A stretch of DNA of 64,000 nt from Humulus lupulus (GCF_963169125.1 NC_084795.1:277646122-277710121); one strand, 5' to 3'. Counted from the stretch's first letter, positions 23,101 through 35,249 are shown. Translations and numbers: made by a program. Notes: a model not told the origin generated them from the sequence alone.

Positions 23101-26100
23101 CTTAGCGGATCCTGAGATTGAAAATCCTCAAAGCGCCGAGGGGGAAAATGTCGTCTTAAGTGAGGATATTGACCCCCGAATAGGCGAGGACAGATCCGAG
23201 CTCCAGGCGATTAAGGAGCTCGAGGAAGTGAACATTGATCCTCAGAATCCATCACGGATGGTCAAGCTCGGGAAAAACCTACGTAGCAAGAGGAAGGCGG
23301 AGCTGACCAAGTTTCTGCAAGATAACCTGGACGTGTTTGCTTGGTCCCATGGGGACATGGTGGGAATCAACCCAAGTGTCATCATGCATACACTTCATCT
23401 GGATAAGAGTGTTCCCGCCAAGTCCCAGAAGTAAAGGCGTTTAGGAACAACCCGAGCTGAAGCCCTAGAGGAAGAGGTAGCTCGACTCAAGAAATCTGGT
23501 TTTATCCGTGAAGCCAAATTTCCAATATGGGTTGCCAACCCCGTGCTGGTTCCGAAGCCTAACGGGAAATGGCGGACCTGCATCGACTTCTCCGACCTGA
23601 ATAAAGCCTACCCCAAGGATTGCTTTCCAGTGCCCAGGATTGATCAGTTGGTAGATGCCACGGCAGGGCGCGAGCTCATGTCCTTTATGGACGCGTACTC
23701 AGGCTAAAATCAAATCGCGATGAATCCGGCGGACTAGGAGCACACCAGCTTCATGACCCCGACTAACGTCTATTGTTACAAGGTCATGTCGTTCGGTCTG
23801 AAGAACGCCGAAGCTACCTACCAAAGGCTAGTAAATAGAATGTTCGCAGACCAGATCGGAAAAAACATGGAAGTTTACGTTGATGACATGCTAGTCAAGT
23901 CAAAGACTGCCGATAACCATGTTTCCGACCTGGAAGAATGTTTTAAGATACTACGGGAATATGGCATGAGGCTCAATCCACAGAAATGCACTTTTGGAGT
24001 CGCGTCAGGAAAATTCCTGGGGTTCATAGTCAATACCCGAGGAATTGAGGCAAACCCCGACAAGATCAGATCACTGCTCAAACTTCCTTCTCCCAGGTCA
24101 CAAAAAGATGTCCAAGGCCTGACAGGAAGAGTGGCGGCCCTCAACCGATTTATTTCCAAGTCCACCAATAAGTGTTTGCCCTTCTACAACCTGCTCCGAG
24201 GAAACAAGAAGTTTGAATGGACAGTAGAATGCAAAAGCGCATTCCTCGATCTGAAGGCACATCTGGCTGAGCCGCCCGTGTTATCCAAACCCAAGGCAGG
24301 AGAGTCCCTTTTCCTCTACCTTGCTGTTACCAAGGACGCAGCTAGTGCCGTATTGGTACGAGAAGAGGACCAAGTTCAGAAGCCAGTCTACTACGTCAGC
24401 AAGAGACTTCTCGGGGCTGAATCCCGATACCCGCTGATGGAGAAATTGGCATTCTGCCTTATCACGGCTTCGCGAAAGCTCAGGCCGTACTTCCAGTCCC
24501 ACTCGATTCATGTCATGACCAATCAACCTTTAAGGCAGGTTTTGCAAAAACCTGAAGCATCGTGACGTTTGTTAAAGTGGGCCATCGAACTCAGCCAGTT
24601 CGAGATTCTGTACACTCCGCAAACTGCTATAAAAAGTCAGGCCTTGGCCGATTTCTTGGCAGAGTGCACGGGATTCCAGGAGGATCCCGCAAAGCACTCA
24701 CCCAAAATCAGCTCACCCCAAGCTTCGTGGAGGGTCTTTGTAGATGGTTCATCCAACGAGAACGGCTTCGCAGCTAGAATCATTTTGATATCCCCGAGGG
24801 ACATAGATTCCACTCGGCGCTGAGATTCGGATTCAAAGCCTCCAACAACGAGGGCGAATACGAAGCTTTGCTGGCAGGACTGAGGATAGCCCAGGAGTTG
24901 AAGGCGAGCTCCGTCCAGTGCTTCAGTGACTCCCAGCTCGTGGAAAACCAGGTCTTGGGCGAATATCATGCACGGGGACCCAAGATGGCCGCCTATCTGG
25001 CGAAGGTAAAAGTTGAGCTGTCCGTGTTTGAGCGAGGCTCGATCGAACAGATACCTCGGGAGTATAACGCTAACGCAGACACTCTTGCCAAGCTCGCCAC
25101 CTCTGGGGAAACGGAGACCTTGGGGCTAGTACCAGTCGAATTCTTGGAGAAACCAAGCGTAGAAGATGTCAGGAGGGAGGTCGAGATGATCGATGCCAGG
25201 CCGACCTGGATGACCCCCATCCTTGAATACCTCGTTGAGGGCAAGCTACCTGAAGGATGTAACGATGCACGGCGAGTCCTGTACCAAGCTCCTAGGTATA
25301 CGATAGTTGATGGGGTGTTGTACCGACGTGGGCACTCCCTACCTCTCCTCCGGTGTGTTCTTCCAGGCGAAGCAAAGTCCATCCTGTAGGAAGTGCACGA
25401 AGGATTTTGCGGAGACCACACTGGGGGGCAAAGCTTGGCCTTAAAGGTCCTGAGGCAAGGATATTACTGGCCAACTTTGTCCAAAGACTTGATCTCTTAC
25501 GTGAAGAAGTGCGACAAGTACCAGCGATTCGCCGCAGTTGCCCGAGCTCCTCCAGTCGAGCTGAAGATGATCTCGTCCCCATGGCCGTTTGCCGTTTGGG
25601 GGATAGACTTGGTTGGTGCCCTCCCCACTGGAAAAGGCGGTGTCCGTTACGCTGTGGCAGCCATCGACTACTTTACAAAGTGGGCTGAGGCAGAACCTTT
25701 GGCAACAATAACGTCCAAAAAAGTGCTTGACTTCGTGGTGAAGAGCATTATCTGCCAGTTCGGCCTGCCTAAGAAGATCGTTTCCGACAACGGCACTCAG
25801 TTCGACAGCGACCTGTTCACCGAGTTTTGTGAAAGATACGGAATCGTAAAAAGTTTCTCCTCCGTGGCCTATCCTCAGGCTAATGGCCAGGTCGAAGCTG
25901 TCAACAAGACTCTGAAGGCGAGCCTCAAGAAGAGATTAGATGAAGCAAAGGGGGTCTGGCCAGAACAGCTCCCCCAGGTCCTATGGGCATACCGGACCTC
26001 GCATCGGACTCCTACGGGTCATACTCCCTTTTCCCTAACCTTTGGGAGTGAGGCAGTCCTACCCGTGGAAATTAAAGTGCTTTCGCATAGAGTCCAGTCT

Positions 26101-26442
26101 TACGACCAAGATCGAAACCACGAGCTCCTGTGCAATTCCCTCGATCTAATTGATGAAAGGCGAGAGGATTCACAATTCCAGCTCACCCATTATCAGCAGA
26201 AAATCACTCGCTACTTCAACACCAAAGTCAAAAAGCGCGCCTTTAGCGTTGACGACTTGGTCCTAAGGAGAGTTTTCCTAGCCGGGATTGATCCCAAAGA
26301 TGGAGTTTTGGGACCAAACTGGGAAGGACCATATCAGGTCATCGAAATCATTAAGGAGGGAACTTATAAGTTAGCTCGACTTGATGGAGGGGCAGTCCCG
26401 TGGACTTGGAATGCCATCCACTTAAAGAAATATTATCAATGA
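20114..26442 (+). pseudogene. Gag-pol of the inner gypsy element (stops and one frameshift)
   Basis: One frame can be followed from the ATG at 20114 (MVTTRSRHGN) to about 24795. Retrotrans_gag lies at about 21400-21900 (GPARQWFKQDKKQSISSW) and a C-x3-H-type knuckle at about 22210 (KFCRFHNDASHNTDDC). Protease has VLVDNGSSVN (22660). Reverse transcriptase has FSDLNKAYPKDCFPVPR and YVDDMLVKS (23875), followed by RNase H. One C missing from the run at about 24793 shifts the frame, which then continues through a second RNase H (NNEGEYEALLAG), the integrase zinc region and the DDE core (WGIDLVG, SDNGTQF, NGQVEAVNK). Stops in the line of reading: 20723, 20837, 21077, 22289, 22541, 23432, 23705, 23735, 24563 and 25387. 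The integrase zinc finger has CDKY where CxxC is expected. The protein is not functional as it stands. Confidence 0.92.
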
Positions 26443-26569
26443 TTCACTTGTAAGCCCTGGAAGGCCATTTCTTATGTATAAATAAGAATCAGATTTTTGT
26501 ACATGTTTGCAAGTGTAATCTAAAGTAACCACGAAAGACCCTTTCCGAGTTACTTAGGGGGCATATGGT

Positions 26570-27025
26570 GCCTGGATATAACCAGGTCTCCTTAATGACT
26601 TAGAAGTTGATTCGTATCGATTGACCGTTGTTTTCGTTAAAAAAAACGTGAGATATTGATAAGGATTAATGCTAACTAAGTCCTATCCTGGTCCTAACCG
26701 GGTCATAAAACTTAGAAGTTGATTTAAATCTATTGATCGTTGTTCTTCTTAAAGAGCTCGAGATATGGATAAAATTTAACACGAACTAAGTTTTCAAATA
26801 AGTTCCTGGTCCTAACCGGGTCATAAAACTTAAAAGTTGATTTAAATCTATTGATCGTTGTTCTTCTTAAAGAGCTCGAGATATGGATAAAAGTTAACAC
26901 GAACTAAGTTTTCAAATAAGTTCCTGGTCCTAACCGGGTCATAAAACTTAGAAGTTGATTTAAATCTATCGATCGTTGTTCTTCCTAAAGAGCTCGAGAT
27001 ATGGATACGAGTTAACACGAACTAA
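26570..27025. repeat. 118-bp tandem repeat after integrase
   Basis: Three close copies start at about 26687, 26805 and 26923 with 'cctggtcctaaccgggtc', and a diverged fourth copy lies before them (about 26570). The units contain 'gttgatttaaatctattgat' and 'agagctcgagatatggata'. They sit between integrase and the end of the antisense gene. Tandem repeats here are common in Tat elements and may arise by template slippage. Confidence 0.85.
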
Positions 27026-27183
27026 GGTTTTAAAAAAAAAAAGGTTGTAACCAAAATGCGTAAAGGCAAGAAAGAGGATCCATTAAAAGCATTAAATCAA
27101 ATTGTCTTGGGGTGAAAGCACCTCATGTAAAGGTTACATAAAAAGTATTTAAAAATATTGAAGGGCACAAGAAAAGAAACGCC

Positions 27184-29771
27184 CTAAGCTCCGCCAGGTG
27201 GCCCCTTGGAGGTCGCCGTCTCGCCTTGCTCAGCTGCGCCAGAACCATCCCCGGTCTCCGAGGGCGCCTCTTTATCAAGGCGAGCTTGGAACTTCACCAG
27301 CAAGCGCTCCCAGAGGCTCACTGACATGAAGGAGAAGTCAGCATCTGGATTGTAGACCCAGCAATGGTAGAACAGATCTTCCATGGACTTTTCCGAAGTT
27401 GTCCGCTCGGCCTCTAGGGCAGCCTGGACGACCTGGACCTCAGTCTTCGCGGCATCTAGGTCTGTCCGCGAGGTGGCGAGAGAGGCCTCGAGCTCTTGGA
27501 CCTTCGAGCGGGTTTTTTCCAACTCTACCTGCGAGGCCACCAAGACATCCTTAGCCGCCTGTAGGGTGGTCTGGTGCTCGCTCCTCATGTCCTCAAGCAG
27601 ATTTTTGGTCTTGACGATGCTCCTGTGAAGGGCAACGGCGCTCTGCGAAGTTGAAAAGACAATTGCCTTAGAAAAAAAAAGAAGGAAAAGCATAGCAAAG
27701 TGCAATGATAAAAACCACAAAAAAGTAAGTCAGTCTACCATCATGGCCATGCCCAATGAAGACTCCAGCACGCCCACCGGGCTCAGTGTCTCGATGGCCC
27801 GGAGCTCCTTCTCGGTGAACCTGTATATGTGGCTGACGGTGTAGTTCGCCGACTCATACACCGTTCCCCGGAAGGCCTCGGGGATCTTCTATAGGTCCTG
27901 TGGATTGACTAGGATGCGTACATCGGAGGGTACAACTGCCGAAGTCCCGATCACGGAGGGGTTGGAGGCATGTTGCTTTCCCCTGCAGCAGGAAGGATCG
28001 CTCCCACGACCTGGTCAGCCAGGGTTTGCTCCTTCTCCTTTGCCGAAGACTTGGTGGGGACCCCGGCGGCATTCTTAGACGTCCGGAGCCTTTTCATTTT
28101 TGGCCCAGCTGAGGGGTTCCGCCCGAAGACCGCACCTCGCAGGCTCTCCTCGGGCTGAGACATCTCTTCTGTCAAAACAAAAATGTGGTTAGCACGAGTT
28201 AGCAACCATACAGATACAAAAGCAAAGGGGTAAAGATAAAAAAGTATATGAATACTAAGGGAATCCTACCCCCCGAGTTCGAAGAAGAATCTAAGTCGAT
28301 TACTTCCCGAACTGGCGCAGGTTCTGGCTCCGAGGCTGACTCAGGGCTAGATTCCTCTACGTATTGCCTAAGCCCCGGAGCTACGGCACCCCTCCGGAGT
28401 GATGGCCATGTCCGAAGGTTAGTCCCATACTCCTCGAAAAGGATCGACCTAAAGGCTAGGGTATTATCTACTACTACGGTACCCCTAGGCCGGCTATCTT
28501 GGTAGTCCAGCACAAGCCGGTCGACACAATGGAACAGGGTGGTATTCGGGTCCGGATCACTTCGGTGACGATGGACGAGCTGCCTAGGATTGAACCTAAC
28601 CAGCTGGGGGTCTGCTGTGGCCCTATCTAGACTCCTAAACATGTAAGGGTTACCTTGGCCAGAAGGACCCGCGACTGCTCCGGATTGGATCCTCTCCTCG
28701 CCCGTCCTCTGGGCGACCTCCAAGGTCTGCTTCCTATTCCTCACGAGGGGAACTTCGTCGCCCTCTTCCTCCTCATCTTCATCTCCCACGACCTCCTCCA
28801 CGATGATGGGTCTGGTGTCGTGAGCTGGGGGAAGCCCCCGAGGCCTCCTGAGGTTCAAAGTCTGATTCGGGAAAATCAGCTTGCAGGCTATCATCGTCTC
28901 GTCTGTTACGAGCACACGGTAATATTTCTCACTGGGGGGCAAGCCCGCCAGCGTCTCGTATTGGGCCTCGAGGGTCATAGATTTCTCTGTCCTCGCGAAG
29001 ATGGCTGCAGAATTAGTCTAAGTCAGAAAGGGGTACAGGAGGACCTAAAACGACACTTAACTTACGAGCTAAGGATGAAAAACACTTACGAGGACGATTG
29101 AAGTAGTGGAGCTCGCAGTTCCTAAACCCTGTCGACATGAAGAACTGATCCTTGAAGTCGTTGGGGTGGCTGGGCAGCTCGATGACCACAGCCGTATTGG
29201 GGAATCGGGTTAAGTAGTAAAATCCGTCACCCCGCCCCCGCTGATCCGGGCTGGCCTTGAGGCAAAAAAAGTATAAAATGTCCACTGGAGTGGGGACCTC
29301 CCACTCGTGCTTCAAAAATAAATATCTCTGCCCTGCCAACAACGGGTAAGAGTTGGGGGGGGGGGGGGGGGGAGCTGAAATGGTGCCAACCTCACATAAT
29401 TGAGGAAGTCCGTGAAATACTGGTCTAGCGGGAGGAATGCCCCCGCCTTGAAATGCTCGCCGCTCCAGGTTGCGAACACCTCGTCGAGCGGCGCGCAGCT
29501 CCGCTCGCCTTCTAAGGGAGGTCGGGCCGCCACAGATGTTCTCCCCAGGGACATGTTGTGGGAGAAATATTTTGTTGATCTTCGCCTGGTCGGTGACCTT
29601 TGAGACGATCCTCTCCGCCTCAAAGAAGGCATCGGGGGCGACCTCGACCTCCTGCTCCACCGCCGGCCCAAAGTTAGGGATTGGGGAGTCCGGCATCACC
29701 GCTTTTCCTTTGTCCTGCTGTGAGGCCTAGCTACTAACGGTCTTCTTGGGAGCATTCCTTTTCGGTGCCAT
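27184..29771 (-). pseudogene. Antisense spliced ORF of the Tat element (Transposase_28-like, with coiled coil)
   Basis: Four minus-strand exons can be traced with GT-AG borders and matching phases: 29771-29090, 29004-28270, 28168-27739 and 27642-27184. Exon 1 starts MAPKRNAPKK and contains a gypsy-type 'transposase' domain as in PF04195, with FKAGAFLPLDQYFTDFLNYV, LFLKHEWEVPTPVDILYFF and RGRGDGFYYLTRFP. Exon 2 is acidic and basic linker sequence (EDEEEEGDE). Exon 4 begins with a coiled coil (SKVQELEASLATSRTDLDAA) and ends in TAG-free sequence to a stop at 27184. Damage: TAG near 29729, two compensating frameshifts in exon 1 (one at the G18 run), and a frameshift plus TAG in exon 3. Tat relatives such as Grande carry an antisense gene of unknown role in this position. 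Confidence 0.75.
29355..29372. repeat. G18 homopolymer within the antisense exon
   Basis: Eighteen consecutive G on the plus strand encode a proline run in the antisense gene. The recognisable protein is in one frame before the run and another after it. The run marks one of the two frameshifts in exon 1. Confidence 0.9.
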
Positions 29772-30273
29772 CTGGTAGCCTAACGAACAAAAGAAAACAT
29801 TTCAGAAAAGGCGACCCAAGCCTGAGGAAAAAGCAAAGTGTTATTTGCACGAGCTGGGGTAAGCCCAGCCCGTGGAGAGTGGGACCACGCGGTTCAATGA
29901 ACACGCGCCTGTGCTCCCAACAGATCCCCGATTACTCGGAATTCGTGTGTCAGGAGGGTCAGGATAGAATTTGCCTTGGGGGGAAAGTTTCAGTAGGCAG
30001 AAATTGCAAAACCTCCTGTGAGACGTGTCCCCTAAGCTACCCGGTTTTGCACCCAAAATATGTCAAAAATCCTACCCAGAAATCGTCCCCAGAAAAAGCA
30101 TCCTATAAACAATACTCTTAAGTGATTTCTTACAGCAAAAATACCCTAACCTAAAAGGCTTTCACCTTCCGTATCCACAAAACCCAGTGAACCCTTGCAT
30201 GCGGCTACAGTAAAATATTTACCTAAGCTACAGTGAAATATATTTTCAAAGCACACATGGTCAGGAAACTTAC

Positions 30274-30507
30274 AATGTTTGACTAGGAGGTGGATGAAGG
30301 TATCGCCTAGGTGAAAGCTTCGTCGGAGTATTGGCTTCCAAAGCTTTGAAGAAATCCTTACGTGTAGGCTTCTTGAACGCTGAGTGTAGCAAATCACAAA
30401 GAAGAGGGTTTTTTCTTCTGAGATGAAGAGAGAAGAAGAAGAGAAGTTATGAGAAATTTCAAATGAAAGGGTGGCCCATGCGTAGGATGGCCACCCCTTT
30501 TTATATA
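30274..30507 (-). promoter_or_regulatory. Antisense promoter and 5' UTR exon inside the Tat element
   Basis: On the minus strand a good TATA box, GTATATAAAAA, lies at 30498-30508. It is followed about 30 bp on by a pyrimidine/GA-rich leader (about 30470-30280) and a donor AACATT/GTAAGT at 30273. An acceptor (…CTACCAG) directly precedes the ATG at 29771. This gives the antisense gene its own TATA promoter and a 5' UTR intron of about 500 nt, independent of the LTR. Confidence 0.6.
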
Positions 30508-30770
30508 CGTGAAGGGTCACATGTAGAGGGCCGTTGGATGGCCCTGATGAGGGATCCGAGGCCCTCCACTCGAAATACGAAACGACGGTTGGGCATAGGC
30601 TAGGCCATTAAATGCGGTTCTCGTAAGACGTACCGTCACCAACCACGATGTTCCACGTATCAGACGCCTAAGTAAGAGGTGGAATGTGAAGAGTTCATGG
30701 GGAAGCCTAAAAGCCCCTACTGTGGTCTTATACGACGTGGTATACCACGAGCAGGGGCTTGGGGGGCAGA

Positions 30771-31528
30771 TGTACGCCCTAATTTTCCCACGGGCTGATT
30801 AGCGTACTGAGCTGCGGCCTAATCATGATTATCTCAAGGACCTCCCCAAATCCGGAGCTTCCGTCATAAGGTCGTACCTCCTTAGCTCGAGGCAACCCAA
30901 GGGTTCGCCAAGATTGCCTAAGACTTGAGTTTGGACTCTGAAGGCCGAATGCCGAGTTAAGTTTCCAGCTCGTGGTACGAGCTGGATATGGAGGCTATGA
31001 CCCTTCGTAAAGTCAACACACGCAAGGTAAACGTGCATATATCAGACATCACGTGTCTGATATGCCCCTGACTTCTCGGACACGCAGCAGGAACGTGCGT
31101 ATTCAGACACCCACGACTGGGTTGGGCCATGCGGCCCATTATCTCCTTACCCATCGATTTGACCACACTTATGTGTCAGGTTTAGGAATTAATCATGAAT
31201 GTCACAGAGTTGATATGATAGGTAAGAAGGTCACGGGATGACCTTCTTACCAACTCCCAGGTGCATTCTCCTATAAATATGGAGACCCTAGGAGTTGATA
31301 GGGGTTGGATGATCTCTTGTAAGAAATATCCTGTAATCATATTCCCAGAATAGAGCAATAATATTGACTAGTGGAGTAGAAGGATTTTAACCTTTGAACC
31401 ACTTAAAAACCGTGTCTTGAGTTACCTTTCCATTTCATAAGATCATATATCTATTTCGGTTCATTATTAGCACTAATCCCTTCCTCTTCCTTTCTTAAAT
31501 TACCTGTTGGCGAAGAACCGCGTCAACA
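30771..31528 (+). repeat. 3' LTR of the inner gypsy element
   Basis: It is preceded by the polypurine tract and followed by the right target-site copy gatac (31529-31533). It matches the 5' LTR over all 758 positions except 22 substitutions. Confidence 0.95.
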
Positions 31529-31533
31529 GATAC

Positions 31534-34330
31534 ATCAAGCTCAAAGATGCGATTGCTAATGAAGGAAAGTCGCCAAATAAAGACAAGAGGCCCAAAGAAC
31601 CCGCCAAATCCGCCAACGGGTCGAAGCCCAATGACAACGGCAAAGGCAACGGGAATGGCAATGGTAAGAATGGTGGAAAGCGGGCGCATAATGAACCCTC
31701 GACCTCCGAGAGTAAGAGCCCCAAGGGAAATCGTTACGAGCCGAGATTCACCAACTACACCACCCTCGTCGAATCTGGAGCACAAGTGTATCAGGCTACA
31801 AGATCCAGTGTGCCCTACAAACGACCCGCTCCCATAAGAAAAGATATTTTAAAAAGGGATACAACCAAGTTTTGTCGTTTTCACAACGACTACGAGCATG
31901 ATACCAATGAATGTAACCAGCTGAAGGACGAGATCGAGTTCCTGATCAGACATGGACATTTGAGAAGATATGTGCAAGCCGCGGGAGGTTCCCAACGAGC
32001 AGGCGCCCACACGCCAGCGCTCGCCACCTTTACAGCCAGATCCTATGGCAGGCACATTACTCACCATCTGTGGAGGCCCACATTTCGCAGGGAACAGTGG
32101 AAAGGAAAGGGAACGATACGCTCGAACCCTACGCCACGACCAGGACATCGAGATGATGAGTGTTGAGGATCGAGCACCAAAAAAGGCTTGAATAAAGGAG
32201 GAATTAATAACCTTCTCTGATGACGATGCCCAGCATGTGTGATTCCCACACTCCGATCTGCTGGTCATGGATGCTCAAATTGCCAATATGATGGTAAAGA
32301 GGGTACTAGTCGATACAGGAAGTTCAGTCAACATCCTGTATAAGTCTTCGCTGAAAAGAATGAAGTTGTCCGTTAAGGACTTAGAGCCATGCAACCAAAC
32401 CATTTATGGTTTCTCTGGTGAAGGACTCGCCCCAACGGGGTCTATTAGACTCCCAGTCACAGCAGGCACTGCACCTGCTAACAGGACATTACTCACTACT
32501 TTTATAGTAGCTGATTGTCCTTCAGCGTACAATGCTGTAATTGGAAGGCCAACACTAGTCGACCTTCGAGCCGTCACCTCTATATGGCACCTGACCATGA
32601 AATTCCCAACAGACGCAGGGGTAGGATGCGTACGTGGGAATCAGCGGGAAGCAAGGGAGTGCTATAATGCCTCAATCACCAAGGCAAAGAAGGGTGTGTC
32701 GAGGAATGTTCCTGCAAAGGAGTTACAGCTGGCCATTGATGCGCAGACCTACTCAGGTGATAATATCACCAAATAAGGTGTTGCCCAAAGGAGGATAGGG
32801 ACTTGGATCCTCGCTTTGGGGATTTTGAAGAAGAAATAGGACCCATCGAGGACCTGGAAGAGGTCCAACTCGATGAGGCACATCCGACCAGGGTTGTGAA
32901 AGTCGGAAAAAACTTAGAGACAACAACCAAACAAGCACTGGTGGAATTTTTGAGGATCCAGGAAGTCTTCGCTTGGTCGCATAAAGACATGGTTGGGATA
33001 GATCCTGCAGTCATCAGCCATGTCCTGAACATCGACAACATTTTTCCACTTGTGCAGCAAAAAAGAAGGCTGCTCGATAAAGACAAATCAAAAGCCATAA
33101 AAGAAGAAGTAGAAAAACTGAAGGATAATGGGTTCATCAGGGTGTCGTTTTATCCATCATAGGTCACTAATCCTGTGCTAGTTCCCAAGCTGAATGGCAA
33201 ATGGCGAACATGCGTGGATTTCACAAACCTTAATAAAGCCTGCCCTAAAGATTGATTCCCACTCCCCAGGATCGACCAGCTAGTCGACGCCACTACAGGG
33301 CATGAGATCCTCTCCATTATGGATGCATACTCGGGGTATAATCAAATTAGTATACACCCCCCTGATGAGGATCACACTATCTTTCGAACCGACACAGGGC
33401 TTTACTATTATAAAGTAATGCCCTTCGAATTGAAAAACGCTGGTGCGACTTATCAGCGACTAGACAACCACATGTTTAAAGAGCTGATCGGTACAAACAT
33501 AGAGGTTTACGTCGACGACATGCTGGTTAAGTCGAAAAAGGCAGAAGGACATGTGAAGGATTTACATGAGTGCTTCAACGTCTTAAACGAGTATCAGATG
33601 AAGCTATATCCTCTCAAATGTTCCTTCGGAGTAGGATCAGGGAAGTTCTTGGGATTCATAGTCAACTCAAGAGGAATCGAAGCCAATCCCGAAAAGATTA
33701 AAGCCCTGATTGATATGAAATCGCCAATGAGGATCAAGGATGTTCAAAGTTTACAGGAAGGATTGCTGCACTCAGTAGATTCATTTCAAAATCAACAGAT
33801 AAGTGCGTTCCTTTCTTTAATCTACTTAGAGGCAACAAAAAATTTGAGTGGACAGGGTAATGCGAGCAATCATTTCAAGCATTAAAAGCTCATATGGTGC
33901 AGCCACCCGTCCTATCAAAACCTATAGATGGGGAAACTTTTTTCATCTACCTAGAGATCACAGAATATGCTGCAAGTGCTGTGTTAGTAAGGGAGGAAGA
34001 AGGTGTCCAAAAGGCAGTTTATTATGTAAGCAAAAGGCTGATCGGAGCAGAGTTGAGGTATCCCCCCATCGAAAGGTTTGCCTAGTTGTGTCCTTACTTT
34101 CAAGCTCACCCGATCACAGTTTTAACTCACCAGCCCTACGGCAAGTCCTGCAAAAGCCAGAAACTGTTGGTCGATTGTTGAAATGGACAGTCAAACTTGG
34201 GCAATTCAATATAACTTACTTGCCGCGAGCAGCAATAAAAGGGCAAGTCTTGGCTGACTTCATTGCAGATTTCACTAAACTCACAGATAGCGAGCAGAGT
34301 GAAAAACCTAACTATAATATGCTATTCTAA
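31534..34330 (+). pseudogene. Gag end, protease, RT and partial RNase H of the outer gypsy element
   Basis: Gag resumes after the inner element with a glycine/lysine/asparagine-rich linker and a knuckle KFCRFHNDYEHDTNEC (about 31870). A frameshift follows near 31980. Protease has VLVDTGSSVNIL (32305). Reverse transcriptase runs 32803-33770 with DAYSGYNQISIHPPDEDHT and YVDDMLVKSKK (33508), and is broken by TAG at about 33160 and TGA at about 33255. Near 33770 another frameshift leads into RNase H (AASAVLVREEEGVQKAVYYV). The coding similarity ends at LADFIADFTKL, about 34280, and the next kilobase is unrelated AT-rich DNA. Integrase is absent. Codon use and GC content match the inner element, so both belong to the same broad lineage. 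Confidence 0.85.
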
Positions 34331-35249
34331 TGGATTCTTTTTTTTTTTTTTTGATAAATTTTTAGAAAAAAAGACAACTATGTATAATTATAATCTACCC
34401 AACTAACAATTATATGTTTGTTTATTCATGATAAAAGTAAATGAAAACGGTGTTTAATAATAGCATTATTGTCATATATGTTACTATTTATTTTATTAAA
34501 ACCAGATACACAAATATGATAACTGTATATATTTACTACAATGGTTATTTGAGAACATCGTTGTACTTATAAAAAAGTAAACTAAACATAAGCATATAAC
34601 AGTTTATAAGGATGTTGATAATATCAACAACATTTAAGAACCACATCTACCAATTTAAAACAAAAAATAACAATTAAAAAATAAACAAATTTGTTTATTG
34701 TACAATATACTCACTCAAAATTGACAAAATAAATATTGTTTTCAAAAAAATAAACATAAACTTATCAGTGTATTCATAGCAAGAAAAATTTATAAAAATA
34801 AATATAATAATAATTGTATATTCATAAAAAAAAAAAGAAAAAAAAATTAACACATACAAAACAAACATAAAAATAAACAAAATTGTTACTAAGAGAAATT
34901 AAATTTAAAATAAAAATATACTATTTAGTTTAGAAAAAAAAAAACTACGTTAAACATAATAATAAATATATTTGTTTATAACAACAACCAATAATCAATG
35001 ATCAATAAAAAAAATACTCTTGAAATCAATTAACGTGGGTCGATGGAGCACCAGTGGGCAAACATGGGTCTTCTTCTTCCCTGAGCTAAACCCATTTCCA
35101 CATTTGGCATAAACACACTCCCCCGTCACTCTCCTCCATTTCCTGCGGCTACCCTCACTCTTTTCGGTTTCCAATGATTGAGTATAGTGGGTACCTCCTC
35201 CATTTCGATTACTCACCTTTACTAGAGAAACCACTATATATTTTTTTAT
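34331..35249. other. AT-rich stretch with one unassigned ORF
   Basis: This is mostly A/T-rich sequence without structure. On the minus strand 35234-34995 there is a 79-residue ORF in locally GC-richer DNA with four Cys residues (GECVYAKCGNGF, THVC) and basic stretches. It may be a captured gene fragment. I recognise no family. Confidence 0.3.

Larger units (their letters stand above)
19300..31528 (+). mobile_element. Inner complete Tat-type gypsy retrotransposon
   Basis: The element is bounded by two 758-bp LTRs and a 5-bp duplication. Internally it has gag-pol in sense (20114-26442), a 118-bp tandem repeat block, an antisense spliced gene (29771-27184) and a polypurine tract (about 30757-30770, 'gcttggggggcaga'). 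The 12.2-kb size and the extra antisense gene after integrase fit the Tat group, for example Grande-like elements. Both reading units are broken, so this copy is not autonomous. Confidence 0.93.
17014..34330 (+). mobile_element. Outer Tat-type gypsy retrotransposon, truncated and split
   Basis: A Ty3/gypsy element with a 5' LTR (about 17014-17620), a primer-binding-like 'tggtgctttcattgagagc', gag, protease, reverse transcriptase and part of RNase H. It is interrupted within gag by the inner element at 19300-31528. Similarity stops at about 34330 in RNase H, followed by a poly-T run. Integrase and the 3' LTR are missing. Confidence 0.85.
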
